A stretch of DNA of 64,000 bases from Bog-950 sp046329515 (GTDB lineage: Bacteria > Bacteroidota > Bacteroidia > Chitinophagales > LD1). Position 1 is the first letter of the stretch. Each line of letters begins with the position of its first letter. A program made the position numbers and the translations under genes. The stretch covers positions 1,169,630-1,233,629 of the forward strand of contig JAXLUM010000002.1 of the NCBI GenBank assembly GCA_046329515.1, written 5' to 3'. Positions 27,485 to 36,193 of the stretch are shown here, piece after piece. The notes beneath the pieces were generated by a model, which did no database searches, was not told the origin of the DNA, and saw only the letters and a list, made by a program, of their open reading frames with translations.

Positions 27485-28990
27485 ATGGCAGACAATAGAA
27501 AGTACATACTGGCGCTAGACCAGGGTACTACGAGCTCCCGCTCTATTCTTTTTGACGACCTAGGGAATATAGTGGCGATGTCGCAAAAGGAATTTACCCA
27601 GATATTTCCTCAGCCGGGATGGGTAGAGCACGACCCCGAAGAGATTTGGAACTCACAGCTTTATACAGCGCGCGAGGTTATGCAAATGGCAGGAATTGAA
27701 GCCGGCCAAATTGCGGCTATAGGTATAACCAACCAACGGGAAACCACCGTTGTTTGGGACAAGCAAACCGGCGTGCCTATACACAATGCTATTGTATGGC
27801 AGGACCGCCGTACTATGGACATTTGTAACAACCTGAAAAAGAAGAAGGACTTTGAAAAGTACGTAAAGGAGAATACCGGTTTGGTAGTTGATGCGTACTT
27901 CAGTGGTCCGAAAATTACCTGGATACTGGACCATGTTAAAGGAGCCCGCAAACGTGCTGAAAACGGCGAATTGCTTTTCGGTACTATTGATAGCTGGCTG
28001 GTATACAAACTAACGGATGGTGCATTACACGTTACTGATTACAGCAATGCAAGCCGCACTATGCTGTTTAATATCAAAACCTTAAAGTGGGACCCTAAAC
28101 TGCTGGAAGCTATGGGTGTGCCATCTTTAATGTTGCCTTATGTAACTGATAGCAGCCGTATTTATGGCTTTACCCATCGTGGTGTGTTTGATGTTGAAAT
28201 ACCTATTGCCGGTATTGCCGGCGACCAACAGGCTGCTTTATTCGGTCAAACCTGTTTTAATGCGGGCATGGCTAAAAACACTTATGGTACCGGTTGTTTT
28301 ATGCTAATGAACACCGGCAACAAAATGGTGAAAAGCAAAAACGGCCTGTTAACTACCATTGCCTGGGGTATGGGCGGCAAAGTAGAATACGCCCTTGAAG
28401 GAAGCATATTTATTGCAGGCGCAGCTGTGCAGTGGTTGCGCGATGGGCTTAAAGTAATTGATACGGCGGCTGATTCAGAATACCACGCTTCAGCTGTACA
28501 AAGTTCAGATGGCGTATATGTAGTACCTGCTTTTGCCGGCCTTGGCGCACCGTATTGGGATATGAATGCCCGCGGCGCGGTTTATGGCCTTACCAGAGGA
28601 ACAGGGAAAAGCCAATTCGTACGGGCCACACTTGAATCTTTAGCTTACCAAACCAAGGATGTGTTGGGCGCTATGGAACAGGATAGCGGTATTAAACTAA
28701 AATCACTGCGGGTTGATGGTGGTGCTTCGGCAAACAACTTCCTCATGCAGTTTCAGTCTGATATGCTGGGCGTACCTGTGGATAGGCCAAAGATTACAGA
28801 AACAACAGCTTTAGGTGCAGCTTACCTGGCTGGTTTGGCAATTGGTTATTACAAAAAGCCAAACATACTTAAGCAGTGGAAGGTAGACCGCCAGTTTAAG
28901 CCGTTAATGAAACCTACTGACCGTACCAAACTTTACGACGGCTGGAAAAAAGCCGTTAAAATGACCATTGAGTGGGGTAAGGTTAAGTAG
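27485..28990 (+). CDS. glpK: Glycerol kinase
   Basis: A FGGY-family kinase of 501 residues, normal length. It shows A-L-D-Q-G-T-T-S-S-R near the N-terminus, T-N-Q-R-E-T-T and the signature Y-F-S-G-P-K, then the C-terminal G-L-G-A-P-Y-W and D-G-G-A-S-A-N. It phosphorylates glycerol to sn-glycerol-3-phosphate with ATP. No glpF or glpD is adjacent. Confidence 0.97.
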   Translation: MADNRKYILALDQGTTSSRSILFDDLGNIVAMSQKEFTQIFPQPGWVEHDPEEIWNSQLYTAREVMQMAGIEAGQIAAIGITNQRETTVVWDKQTGVPIHNAIVWQDRRTMDICNNLKKKKDFEKYVKENTGLVVDAYFSGPKITWILDHVKGARKRAENGELLFGTIDSWLVYKLTDGALHVTDYSNASRTMLFNIKTLKWDPKLLEAMGVPSLMLPYVTDSSRIYGFTHRGVFDVEIPIAGIAGDQQAALFGQTCFNAGMAKNTYGTGCFMLMNTGNKMVKSKNGLLTTIAWGMGGKVEYALEGSIFIAGAAVQWLRDGLKVIDTAADSEYHASAVQSSDGVYVVPAFAGLGAPYWDMNARGAVYGLTRGTGKSQFVRATLESLAYQTKDVLGAMEQDSGIKLKSLRVDGGASANNFLMQFQSDMLGVPVDRPKITETTALGAAYLAGLAIGYYKKPNILKQWKVDRQFKPLMKPTDRTKLYDGWKKAVKMTIEWGKVK

Positions 28991-29023
28991 ATTTCTAATT
29001 GCTTTGTAGAAAGCAATGTGCTT

Positions 29024-29782
29024 ATGAAACGCTATGCCTTTCTGTTGCTTACCTGTATATTACTATTTGCCTCTTTTACTAAGCCGCATTACAAAAAGTT
29101 ATGCGGTATGCAGTTTGCCCGCATTAATGATACCCTGTATGCAGCGGTGTTTGAAGTAACAAACGGTGAGTACAAGCAGTTTCTTTCAGAAATAAATACG
29201 ACACAACAAAAGCTATGTAGGATTGATTCTGACGCCTGGAATTACAAATTCAGTAACGCATACAATGTTCCAATGGCTAAGAACTACCATATACATGCTG
29301 CGTTTAATAGGTATCCGGTCGTTAATGTTTCGCATTACGCAGCCTATTGGTTTTGCGAATGGCTTAATGGCAAGTACACCCTGCTTGAAAAAAATAAGAA
29401 AGTAGTATTCAGGCTGCCCACCGAAGCCGAGTGGATTGCAAGCACCGATTATAATACCGCTACAGGCTTACCGCAAAGCCTTGGCAATGGCCAGGCAGAA
29501 AATGGTTGGCAGTGGCAAAATACCTGGTCATTTGCGCAGGACACATGTAGGGCAGTTCTTGATGGCGGATTTTATACTGTACGTGTTGATGCATACAAAC
29601 CAAATGCTTACGGCCTTTACAATGTGGTTGGCAATGTGGCAGAAATGTTAGATAAGGATAGCATTCAAAAAGGATGCAGTTGGCAGGACACACTTCCTGA
29701 TTGCAGCGTTCTCAATAGTCAGCATTATATAGTGCCCGACCCACGCGTTGGATTTAGAGTGTTTGCAGTGGTTAAACATTAA
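29024..29782 (+). CDS. FGE-sulfatase (SUMF1-fold) domain protein
   Basis: A protein of 252 residues with an N-terminal signal peptide (residues 1-21). It shows the fold landmarks E-V-T-N-G-E-Y, P-V-V-N-V-S-H-Y-A-A-Y-W-F-C-E-W, R-L-P-T-E-A-E-W, G-N-V-A-E-M and C-terminal G-F-R-V-F. The paired active-site cysteines of true formylglycine-generating enzymes are not in the expected place, so it is likely a non-catalytic relative, like the gliding lipoproteins GldJ and GldK. The ATG at 29024 is preferred to GTG at 29018. Confidence 0.82.
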   Translation: MKRYAFLLLTCILLFASFTKPHYKKLCGMQFARINDTLYAAVFEVTNGEYKQFLSEINTTQQKLCRIDSDAWNYKFSNAYNVPMAKNYHIHAAFNRYPVVNVSHYAAYWFCEWLNGKYTLLEKNKKVVFRLPTEAEWIASTDYNTATGLPQSLGNGQAENGWQWQNTWSFAQDTCRAVLDGGFYTVRVDAYKPNAYGLYNVVGNVAEMLDKDSIQKGCSWQDTLPDCSVLNSQHYIVPDPRVGFRVFAVVKH

Positions 29783-29965
29783 AAAAATCCGCTTGAGTCT
29801 GATTCGGTAGTTCTTACCGCTCTGTAACTATTGTTCCCTACTGGCCCGTGTTTGCACCGTAATTTAGCTGCCTGCTTTAACGCTAATTATGTTAATGGTT
29901 GCCTTATGCCTGACTGCACTAAGTAGCTTCGCAATATTGAGTATTATGTTTTTAAACGGAAGATT

Positions 29966-30331
29966 ATGAATGAAATAATAATTGCTGTAGTAATTGGTGT
30001 GGTGGCAGGTTTGTTAGGCGGAACTTTAGGTATTGGTGGGGCAGTAGTGATTATACCTGCCCTTGTATGGTTTTTGGGCTATAGCCAACAGCAGGCGCAG
30101 GGTACAACATTGTTTATGCTGGTGTGGCCTGTGGGTGCCCTGGCTGCCTGGCAATATTACAAGGCGGGCATGGTGCAGGTTAAGGTGGCTCTTATTCTTG
30201 CTGTTACATTTTTTATTGCCAGTTTTATAGGGGCACGTTTTGCAACCCATGTGCCGGGTGTTGCCCTCAAAAAAGCCTTTGCGGTTTTGCTGATAATTAT
30301 TGCCGTTAAAACACTTTTTATAGATAAATAA
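29966..30331 (+). CDS. Half-size TauE/SafE-like sulfite/sulfur exporter protein
   Basis: A membrane protein of 121 residues with about four TM helices. It starts with the family hallmark G-V-V-A-G-L-L-G-G-T-L-G-I-G-G-A and has I-P-A-L and G-T-T-L-F. Usual TauE/SafE proteins have about 250 residues and eight TM helices formed by two inverted halves; this has one half and may work as a dimer. The next gene begins one base after its stop codon, so they are co-transcribed. Substrate could be sulfite, sulfoacetate or thiosulfate; the downstream persulfide gene makes a sulfur role likely. Confidence 0.85.
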   Translation: MNEIIIAVVIGVVAGLLGGTLGIGGAVVIIPALVWFLGYSQQQAQGTTLFMLVWPVGALAAWQYYKAGMVQVKVALILAVTFFIASFIGARFATHVPGVALKKAFAVLLIIIAVKTLFIDK

Positions 30332-30332
30332 T

Positions 30333-30926
30333 ATGAAAGAATTCTGGAACGAACGCTACAGCGCGCAACAATTTGCGTATGGCATAGAGCCCAACACCTT
30401 TTTTAAAACAGCCCTGGATAGTGAGCCTGCCGGTGCCTTATTGTTACCTGCCGAAGGTGAAGGGCGGAATGCGGTTTATGCAGCCACTAAGGGCTGGAAG
30501 GTTTCAGCATTTGATATTAGCGAAGCCGGAAAACAAAAGGCAGAAAGCCTTGCTGAAGCAAAAGGGATAAGGATTAATTACACTATAGCTTCCTTCAGTG
30601 AGTTTCAGTTTACGGAAGGCTCATTTGATTGCCTGGCGCTAATTTTCTGCCATATGCCACCCGCTGAAAGAAGAATTAATTATCAGCGCTTGTTTACGGC
30701 GCTTAAGCCAGGTGGTTTGCTGATTGTACAGGGCTTTTCTAAAAAGCAATTAGGAAAAACTTCCGGTGGTCCTAAGGAGTTAGGCTGGCTTTTTTCGGCA
30801 GAAGAGTTAAGGGAAGATTTTAGTGTGGCCCGAGAAGTAAATATTGAAGAGAGCGAAGAGGTTCTTAATGAAGGTCCATTTCATCACGGCCTTGCTTCTC
30901 TTATTTCTTTAACTGCCCGCAAGTGA
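30333..30926 (+). CDS. Class I SAM-dependent methyltransferase (TehB/TPMT-like)
   Basis: A protein of 197 residues. It opens F-W-N-E-R-Y-S-A-Q-Q-F-A-Y-G and has the SAM-binding motif L-L-P-A-E-G-E-G-R-N-A-V-Y-A-A and F-D-I-S. The F-W-N-x-R-Y opening is shared with thiopurine and tellurite methyltransferases. The stop of tauE and this start are one base apart, and the persulfide gene follows by 75 bp, so a thiol or sulfide-related substrate is possible but unproven. Confidence 0.85.
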   Translation: MKEFWNERYSAQQFAYGIEPNTFFKTALDSEPAGALLLPAEGEGRNAVYAATKGWKVSAFDISEAGKQKAESLAEAKGIRINYTIASFSEFQFTEGSFDCLALIFCHMPPAERRINYQRLFTALKPGGLLIVQGFSKKQLGKTSGGPKELGWLFSAEELREDFSVAREVNIEESEEVLNEGPFHHGLASLISLTARK

Positions 30927-30936
30927 TTTTTTGTTG

Positions 30937-30952
30937 TGTGACAAATGTCACA
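30937..30952 (+). promoter_or_regulatory. Crp-like palindromic operator
   Basis: TGTGACAAATGTCACA is a perfect 6-bp inverted repeat with a 4-bp centre and contains TGTGA-N6-TCACA, the classic Crp consensus. Its centre is 43 bp before the predicted start of transcription (-7 box at 30974-30981), the usual place for class II activation. Confidence 0.65.
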
Positions 30953-30973
30953 AACGGAACCAAATGGCCTGCC

Positions 30974-30981
30974 TACCTTTG
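30974..30981 (+). promoter_or_regulatory. -7 box of the MBL-rhodanese gene
   Basis: TACCTTTG is a perfect TAnnTTTG match, 19 bp before the ATG. Confidence 0.72.
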
Positions 30982-31000
30982 TTTCGCAAAATAAAACAAT

Positions 31001-32425
31001 ATGAAAGTTGAACAGATTTATACCGGATGCCTGGCTCATGGAGCCTACTACATTGAAAGTAATGGCGAAGCTGCTATTATAGACCCACTGCGCGAAGTGC
31101 AGCCCTACATAAATATGGCTGATAAACGAGGCGCCAAAATCAAGTATATTTTTGAAACGCACTTTCATGCCGATTTCGTTTCGGGTCATATAGACCTGGC
31201 AAAGAAAACAGGCGCAACTATAGTGTATGGGCCAACCCAAATGAAAACGGGTTTTGAAATGTTGGTAGGTACTGATGGGCAGGATTTTAAACTGGGCAAT
31301 GCAACTATCCGTTTGATACACACCCCCGGCCACACGCTTGAAAGCAGTTGCTATTTGCTGATAGACGAAGAAGGAAAAGAGCAGGCCATATTTAGCGGAG
31401 ATACTTTGTTTATAGGCGATGTGGGAAGGCCTGACCTAGCACAACATGTTATTGCAGATTTAACCGAAGAAAAACTGGCCGGCCATCTATACGACTCCCT
31501 GCAAAATAAAATCCTGCCTTTGCCTGATCACCTGATTGTATATCCCGGCCACGGTGCGGGAAGCGCTTGCGGTAAAAATTTAAGCAAGGAAACCAGCGAT
31601 ACACTTGGCAACCAGAAAAAGACGAACTACGCCTTGCGCCCGGGAATAACACGTGAGGAGTTTGTGAAGGAACTGCTTACTGGATTAACCCCGCCGCCGG
31701 CCTACTTCCCTAAAAACGTGTTGATGAACATTCAGGGGTATGATAGTATTGATAACGTTTTAACCAAAGCCCTAAGGCCATTAACCGCCCGCGAATTGGA
31801 AGCGGTAGTAAATGAAACGGAGGCCGTAATAATTGATACACGTGCTGCAGCGGTATTTAGCAAAGGCTTCATTCCTTCCTCTATAAACATTGCTATTGAT
31901 GGCAGCTTTGCTGTTTGGGTAGGCACCTTAATTAAAAATATTCAGCAGGCCATTGTTATTGTAGCCGAGCCCGGCCGCGAGGAAGAAGTAGCTATACGCC
32001 TTGCCCGTGTGGGTTACGATAATTGCATTGGTTATTTAAAAGGCGGTGTTGAGGCATGGAAAGCAGAAGGCTATGAAATGTATTCGGTGCCGTCAATAAC
32101 CGCTGAAGAATTTGCGGCGGCAGAGGCAAACGACCCCAATATCAATATACTTGACGTTCGTAAGAAAAGCGAGTTTGACAGCGAGCATATCGTAAGCGCA
32201 GTTAACGCACCATTGGATTACATTGATGATAGCCGCCTGGTAATTGACAAGAATAAAACCTATTATGTGCATTGTGCCGGCGGGTACCGCTCTATGGCCT
32301 TTGTTTCTATATTGAAGGCCGAAGGCTACGATAACTTGATTAACGTCGATGGCGGTTTTAATGCTATTAAGCAATCAGGCAAGTTTAAAATTACCGATTA
32401 CGTTTGCCCTACAACAATGCTGTAA
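31001..32425 (+). CDS. Metallo-beta-lactamase/rhodanese fusion (persulfide dioxygenase-like)
   Basis: A protein of 474 residues. Residues 1-235 form an MBL fold with the T-H-F-H-A-D-F motif (metal ligands) and H-T-P-G-H-T; two rhodanese-like domains follow (about 255-350 and 365-465). The first shows no Cys at the expected loop (V-A-E-P-G-R-E); the second has H-C-A-G-G-Y-R-S with the active Cys. This is the architecture of persulfide dioxygenase-sulfurtransferase fusions (BLH/CstB type), which oxidise persulfide to sulfite and thiosulfate. Putative Crp operator and -7 box lie upstream. Confidence 0.9.
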   Translation: MKVEQIYTGCLAHGAYYIESNGEAAIIDPLREVQPYINMADKRGAKIKYIFETHFHADFVSGHIDLAKKTGATIVYGPTQMKTGFEMLVGTDGQDFKLGNATIRLIHTPGHTLESSCYLLIDEEGKEQAIFSGDTLFIGDVGRPDLAQHVIADLTEEKLAGHLYDSLQNKILPLPDHLIVYPGHGAGSACGKNLSKETSDTLGNQKKTNYALRPGITREEFVKELLTGLTPPPAYFPKNVLMNIQGYDSIDNVLTKALRPLTARELEAVVNETEAVIIDTRAAAVFSKGFIPSSINIAIDGSFAVWVGTLIKNIQQAIVIVAEPGREEEVAIRLARVGYDNCIGYLKGGVEAWKAEGYEMYSVPSITAEEFAAAEANDPNINILDVRKKSEFDSEHIVSAVNAPLDYIDDSRLVIDKNKTYYVHCAGGYRSMAFVSILKAEGYDNLINVDGGFNAIKQSGKFKITDYVCPTTML

Positions 32426-32432
32426 TTACAGC
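32419..32432. repeat. Perfect 14-bp palindrome at a convergent gene end
   Basis: GCTGTAATTACAGC reads the same on both strands and contains the stop codon of the MBL-rhodanese gene. Too short and loopless for a normal terminator; nothing else suggests a role. Confidence 0.5.
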
Positions 32433-32434
32433 GG

Positions 32435-32929
32435 TTACTGAAAAGGTATCCATTCGCTTTTGTTAAGTGCAGTGGTGTCTGCCTCACGCACTTTCATAAA
32501 TAAGCCTGCAATGGTTTGCACTTCCTGTATATGAATACTTGCCGGTGAACTATCTGTAGCGCCGCAACCAAAATCGCGCACAACAATTTGGCGTTCGTTA
32601 TTGCTCTTATTAATATAAAGTATTTGCCTGGTGCTGTAGGAGCACATGTCTGCAAATAAAAACATAGTAAAGGCGAAAAGATAAACAAGTGTTAGGGCGG
32701 CACCACCCATTAGTTTTATAACAATTGACGCCGTGGGGTCACCGCGTTTAATAGAACTTATAACCACGCCTATTATACAAAACGGAATACCAAAAAAGTA
32801 AATACCAATTGTAATTTCCTCAGCGGTGAGGTTTGCAAATTCCAGGCCGGCAATGTGCCATGCAGCAAAGGCAAGCAGCAGAATTAGAACTGCAGTAAAG
32901 CAAATTTTAAAAAGCCAGGGCCTTTTCAT
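32435..32929 (-). CDS. Small membrane protein, unknown function
   Basis: A protein of 164 residues with three likely TM helices (about 7-28, 39-60 and 73-97) followed by a soluble C-terminal part of about 65 residues. No family recognised. It is convergent with the MBL-rhodanese gene (9-bp gap) and stands alone. Confidence 0.72.
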   Translation of the reverse strand: MKRPWLFKICFTAVLILLLAFAAWHIAGLEFANLTAEEITIGIYFFGIPFCIIGVVISSIKRGDPTASIVIKLMGGAALTLVYLFAFTMFLFADMCSYSTRQILYINKSNNERQIVVRDFGCGATDSSPASIHIQEVQTIAGLFMKVREADTTALNKSEWIPFQ

Positions 32930-33020
32930 GTACGCTAAAGATAGTAAGTGAACTTGTGCCGGCGCGGTTAAATAAGTTTAATTACTAAGTTTGATTTTTC
33001 GCGAATATCCTACGGTTTTT

Positions 33021-34094
33021 ATGCGCTGTATAGTATTGTGTTTTACTTTTTGCTGGCCTTTGGCAACAAGCTTGTCGGCGCAGAGTTTGCTTGCAAAAGT
33101 AGATAGCCTGCGCCTTGCTTACCATATCCCTGAACTGGCCTACACGGTAGTTTCTGAGGATAGTGTTTTTGATTTACACGTTATAGGGGTTCAGCGGGCA
33201 GGAACCGATTTTAAAGCACAGCCTGATGATAGATTTAGAATTGGCTCAAACACAAAGGCTGTTACCGGTTTGCTGGCAGCGCAGTTGGTTAAAAAAGGTG
33301 TGCTAAGCTGGAATACCGGGCTCTTTGATTTGTTTCCCGAGCTTAAATCTTTGGCAAAAGGACGATATGGCAAGCCCACACTTTTGGATTTGCTAAGTTT
33401 CCGTACACCTTTTATTCCCTATACATATACCTATGAAGTACCGCACGAAGGAGATTTTAAAGGCGATGAGCGTGAACAACGTTACCATTTCATACAATGG
33501 ATTTTAAAGCAAAAACCCATCTGCAAAAAAGAGGTATGCTTCTCCAACCCCGATTATGTGGCAGCTGCATTAATGATGGAGAAAGCTTCGCGTAAAACCT
33601 ATGAACAGTTGGTTCAGCAGTTAAATGACTCTCTTCAAATTGATTTTGGTTTTGGCGCACCGAACGTTACCGACACTATGCAGCCGTGGGGGCACACTGA
33701 TAATTACATACCTGAAGCCCCAAAGCAAAATCAAAAACTAAATTGGCTGCAGGCCGCCGGTAACTTAAATATCAGCTTACCGCAGTATGTAAAATTTATG
33801 CAGGAGCAGTTACGCGGACTTCGCGGGCATTCTAAATTGTTATCGCAAAAGGAGTTCGAATTTCTTCACTTTGGTCTGCCCTCCTTTTCAGTGGGCTGGT
33901 TTAATGCTGTGGATAGCACAGGGGAGCGCTTCACATATAATTACGGTAACCCCGGAAGCTTTTTATCTAAGGCCTGTGTTTTTGAAAAGAAGAATAGGGC
34001 CATGGTTATCTTATGTAATATACAGACCACCGAAGCAGAAACAGGACTTAACGCTATTTATAATTTACTCTACAGTAACTACTGTAGTAATTAG
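33021..34094 (+). CDS. Serine hydrolase (beta-lactamase/class C-like)
   Basis: A protein of 357 residues with a signal peptide (residues 1-20, ending L-S-A-Q). The S-x-x-K motif S-N-T-K (Ser76, Lys79) and a Y-x-N equivalent (F-S-N-P-D-Y, with Phe in the usual Tyr position) identify the serine beta-lactamase-like fold. Such proteins include D-aminopeptidases and esterases as well as beta-lactamases; a resistance role should not be assumed. The ATG at 33021 is preferred over a TTG at 32991 because it places the signal peptide first. Confidence 0.85.
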   Translation: MRCIVLCFTFCWPLATSLSAQSLLAKVDSLRLAYHIPELAYTVVSEDSVFDLHVIGVQRAGTDFKAQPDDRFRIGSNTKAVTGLLAAQLVKKGVLSWNTGLFDLFPELKSLAKGRYGKPTLLDLLSFRTPFIPYTYTYEVPHEGDFKGDEREQRYHFIQWILKQKPICKKEVCFSNPDYVAAALMMEKASRKTYEQLVQQLNDSLQIDFGFGAPNVTDTMQPWGHTDNYIPEAPKQNQKLNWLQAAGNLNISLPQYVKFMQEQLRGLRGHSKLLSQKEFEFLHFGLPSFSVGWFNAVDSTGERFTYNYGNPGSFLSKACVFEKKNRAMVILCNIQTTEAETGLNAIYNLLYSNYCSN

Positions 34095-34126
34095 CAATAT
34101 TGCCTATCTTTCGCATTAGGACTGCG

Positions 34127-35830
34127 ATGACTGATTTTCAAACCACACGGATTAAATCCATAGCCCGGCATATGCGCCAGCTTAAGGAGGAAGGCCGCTC
34201 AACTGCTTTGTTGGTGGGTGCAGGCATTTCTGCCTCCGCAGGTATACCCCTTGCCTCTAAAATGGTAACGGAGTTAAAAGGCGACCCTCGTTATAATTAC
34301 CGCTTTGAAGATGTGCGCTTAAATGAAGAGACCAACGAATACAACGTATTAATGAAAAGCCTTACGTACAAGCAACGTGAGGAATATCTGCGCTCTTATA
34401 TCAATTCCGCAAAAATTAACCTGGCGCATTTATATATAGGCATGCTTATTAAGGAAGGCTATGTAAACACGGTGCTAACCACCAACTTCGACCCCCTGCT
34501 GGTTAAAACAATGGCCTTGTTTAATCATCACACTTATGTGTATGATTTGGCCAATACGCGCAATTATGTTTCCGATTCTATTCTTTTTCCCAATATATTC
34601 TATCTGCACGGGCAGGGTCATTCCTTCCTTATGTTGAATACAACCGAAGAGTTAAGGCAACCGGGAGAGTACTTTAAAATGTTGCTTAACGATTTGCTGC
34701 GGAAGCATTTCTTTTTAGTAGTAGGATACAGCGGGCTGTGCGATTTTATTTTTGAAGAACTGTGTGAGGTGCCCCGCTTTAGCAGCGATTTACATTGGGT
34801 GGGTTATAAGTCAGAAGATGCCCCCAAACATGTAAGAGAAAAACTTTGTGTAAAAGATTCTGTGCGTTATGTAAACAGCTACGGCGCTGATGGGTTCTTT
34901 CGCGAACTGGCAAACGAACTGGAATTGACTCCGGCTTCCTTTTTTGACAGACCCTTTGATTACCTGCGCGAAATACTAAATAACATAGGTACGTTACAAT
35001 TTGATGATGGCGGTGGCGTTCAGAACTTCGATTTATTAAAGCAGCCCTTGCACAAAATAGATACCGCCATTGAGCTGGTGGAAAAAGGCGATGTTAAAAC
35101 GTTGCGCAGTAACCTGAAAAATCTTTCAGAGAGTAAGCTGGAAACGGAATTGATGTCGCTGATTTTGCAAGGGAAGTACCGCGAAGTAGTAGGACGCAAA
35201 GAGGAGATTATGACAAGCGGGGGAAGGGAAGCCGTTAAGCACCTGGCAAGGGCGTACTCCTATCTGGCTGATGAAGCGTTTAAACAGGATGACCCTGCTG
35301 AAGGCGACCGTTTATATACTGAAACATTGGCCCTGGTGCCCGATAACTCATTCGGTTACTATAATTGGGGTACGGATTTAGTAAGGCTTGGGCTTGAGCG
35401 TAATTGCGATGAAAAATTGTTACGGTTGGGTATTGAGAAGTTTGAATGGGCAGTAAACTTAAAGCCCGACTTTTATCATGCACTTACTAATTGGGGAACG
35501 GCACTACTGAAGCTTTATACTAAAACTGGGTATAAACCGTATTTGTTAGAGGCTATAGAAAAACTGGAAAGGGCTAATGCCGCAGCAGCACACATTGCTG
35601 ATTACAGCCTTGCCTGCTGTTATGCTTTGTTGGGAGAATTAAATAAGGCCCTGGATTTTTTAGAGCAGAGTTTAGCGCACGAAACGGCGGGCTTAATGCA
35701 TGCAGACCGCAAACATATTGAAGCTGACCCCGACCTTAATAATCTGCATGCCGAAGCCCGTTATACCGCTATATTGGATAGGTATCTTCCTGAAACCGGC
35801 GTTCAACCTGCTGAGCAGCCCGGCGGATAA
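34127..35830 (+). CDS. SIR2-family NAD-binding protein with C-terminal TPRs
   Basis: A protein of 567 residues. Residues 25-250 are a SIR2-like domain: G-A-G-I-S-A-S-A-G-I-P (31-41), T-T-N-F-D (118-122), catalytic-type His161 in Y-L-H-G, and G-Y-S-G-L-C-D (200-206). The sirtuin D-F-R and zinc cysteines are absent, as in SIR2 NADase domains of phage-defence proteins. Residues about 365-555 are TPR-like repeats with an end-of-group unit. NAD+ hydrolysis on sensing infection is possible but not shown. The ATG at 34127 is preferred to a TTG at 34100. The next gene starts 12 bp later. Confidence 0.85.
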   Translation: MTDFQTTRIKSIARHMRQLKEEGRSTALLVGAGISASAGIPLASKMVTELKGDPRYNYRFEDVRLNEETNEYNVLMKSLTYKQREEYLRSYINSAKINLAHLYIGMLIKEGYVNTVLTTNFDPLLVKTMALFNHHTYVYDLANTRNYVSDSILFPNIFYLHGQGHSFLMLNTTEELRQPGEYFKMLLNDLLRKHFFLVVGYSGLCDFIFEELCEVPRFSSDLHWVGYKSEDAPKHVREKLCVKDSVRYVNSYGADGFFRELANELELTPASFFDRPFDYLREILNNIGTLQFDDGGGVQNFDLLKQPLHKIDTAIELVEKGDVKTLRSNLKNLSESKLETELMSLILQGKYREVVGRKEEIMTSGGREAVKHLARAYSYLADEAFKQDDPAEGDRLYTETLALVPDNSFGYYNWGTDLVRLGLERNCDEKLLRLGIEKFEWAVNLKPDFYHALTNWGTALLKLYTKTGYKPYLLEAIEKLERANAAAAHIADYSLACCYALLGELNKALDFLEQSLAHETAGLMHADRKHIEADPDLNNLHAEARYTAILDRYLPETGVQPAEQPGG

Positions 35831-35842
35831 ATTGATTATTGA

Positions 35843-36193
35843 ATGAAAGGTTTTATGAATAGCAGGTTGGCTTCAGCTATTGCACTCGGCGCTTTTTTCT
35901 TTGTGCTTGTAGGTGTGTTTTTTGCGGAAAGCAGGATCCCGCTTTTTTCTGTGGAGGCTGTAATTAAAGCAGATGCCAACGAGGACTGCAGCTTTATGTC
36001 GCATGATGAACATATAAGCTTAAGACAATTGCTAAGAGATTACGACCGCTGTTTTAGCTATCACCTTACAGTAAGAGGTTGGCTATTGGCTATACTGTTA
36101 ATTGGCATTGCACCTTTTGGCGCTGCATGGTTTATAACGGGCCGTTGGCAAAGGCAGCTGCTTAAACAGACTGACCAGCAATCCACCCGGTAG
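35843..36193 (+). CDS. Small two-TM protein after the SIR2-TPR gene
   Basis: A protein of 116 residues with two TM helices (about 9-28 and 79-101), a loop of about 50 residues containing two Cys, and a basic C-terminus. The 12-bp gap to the SIR2-TPR gene suggests co-transcription. No family recognised. Its 3' end overlaps the convergent flavoprotein gene by 32 bp, which is unusual but both frames look real. A second ATG at 35855 is possible. Confidence 0.68.
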   Translation: MKGFMNSRLASAIALGAFFFVLVGVFFAESRIPLFSVEAVIKADANEDCSFMSHDEHISLRQLLRDYDRCFSYHLTVRGWLLAILLIGIAPFGAAWFITGRWQRQLLKQTDQQSTR

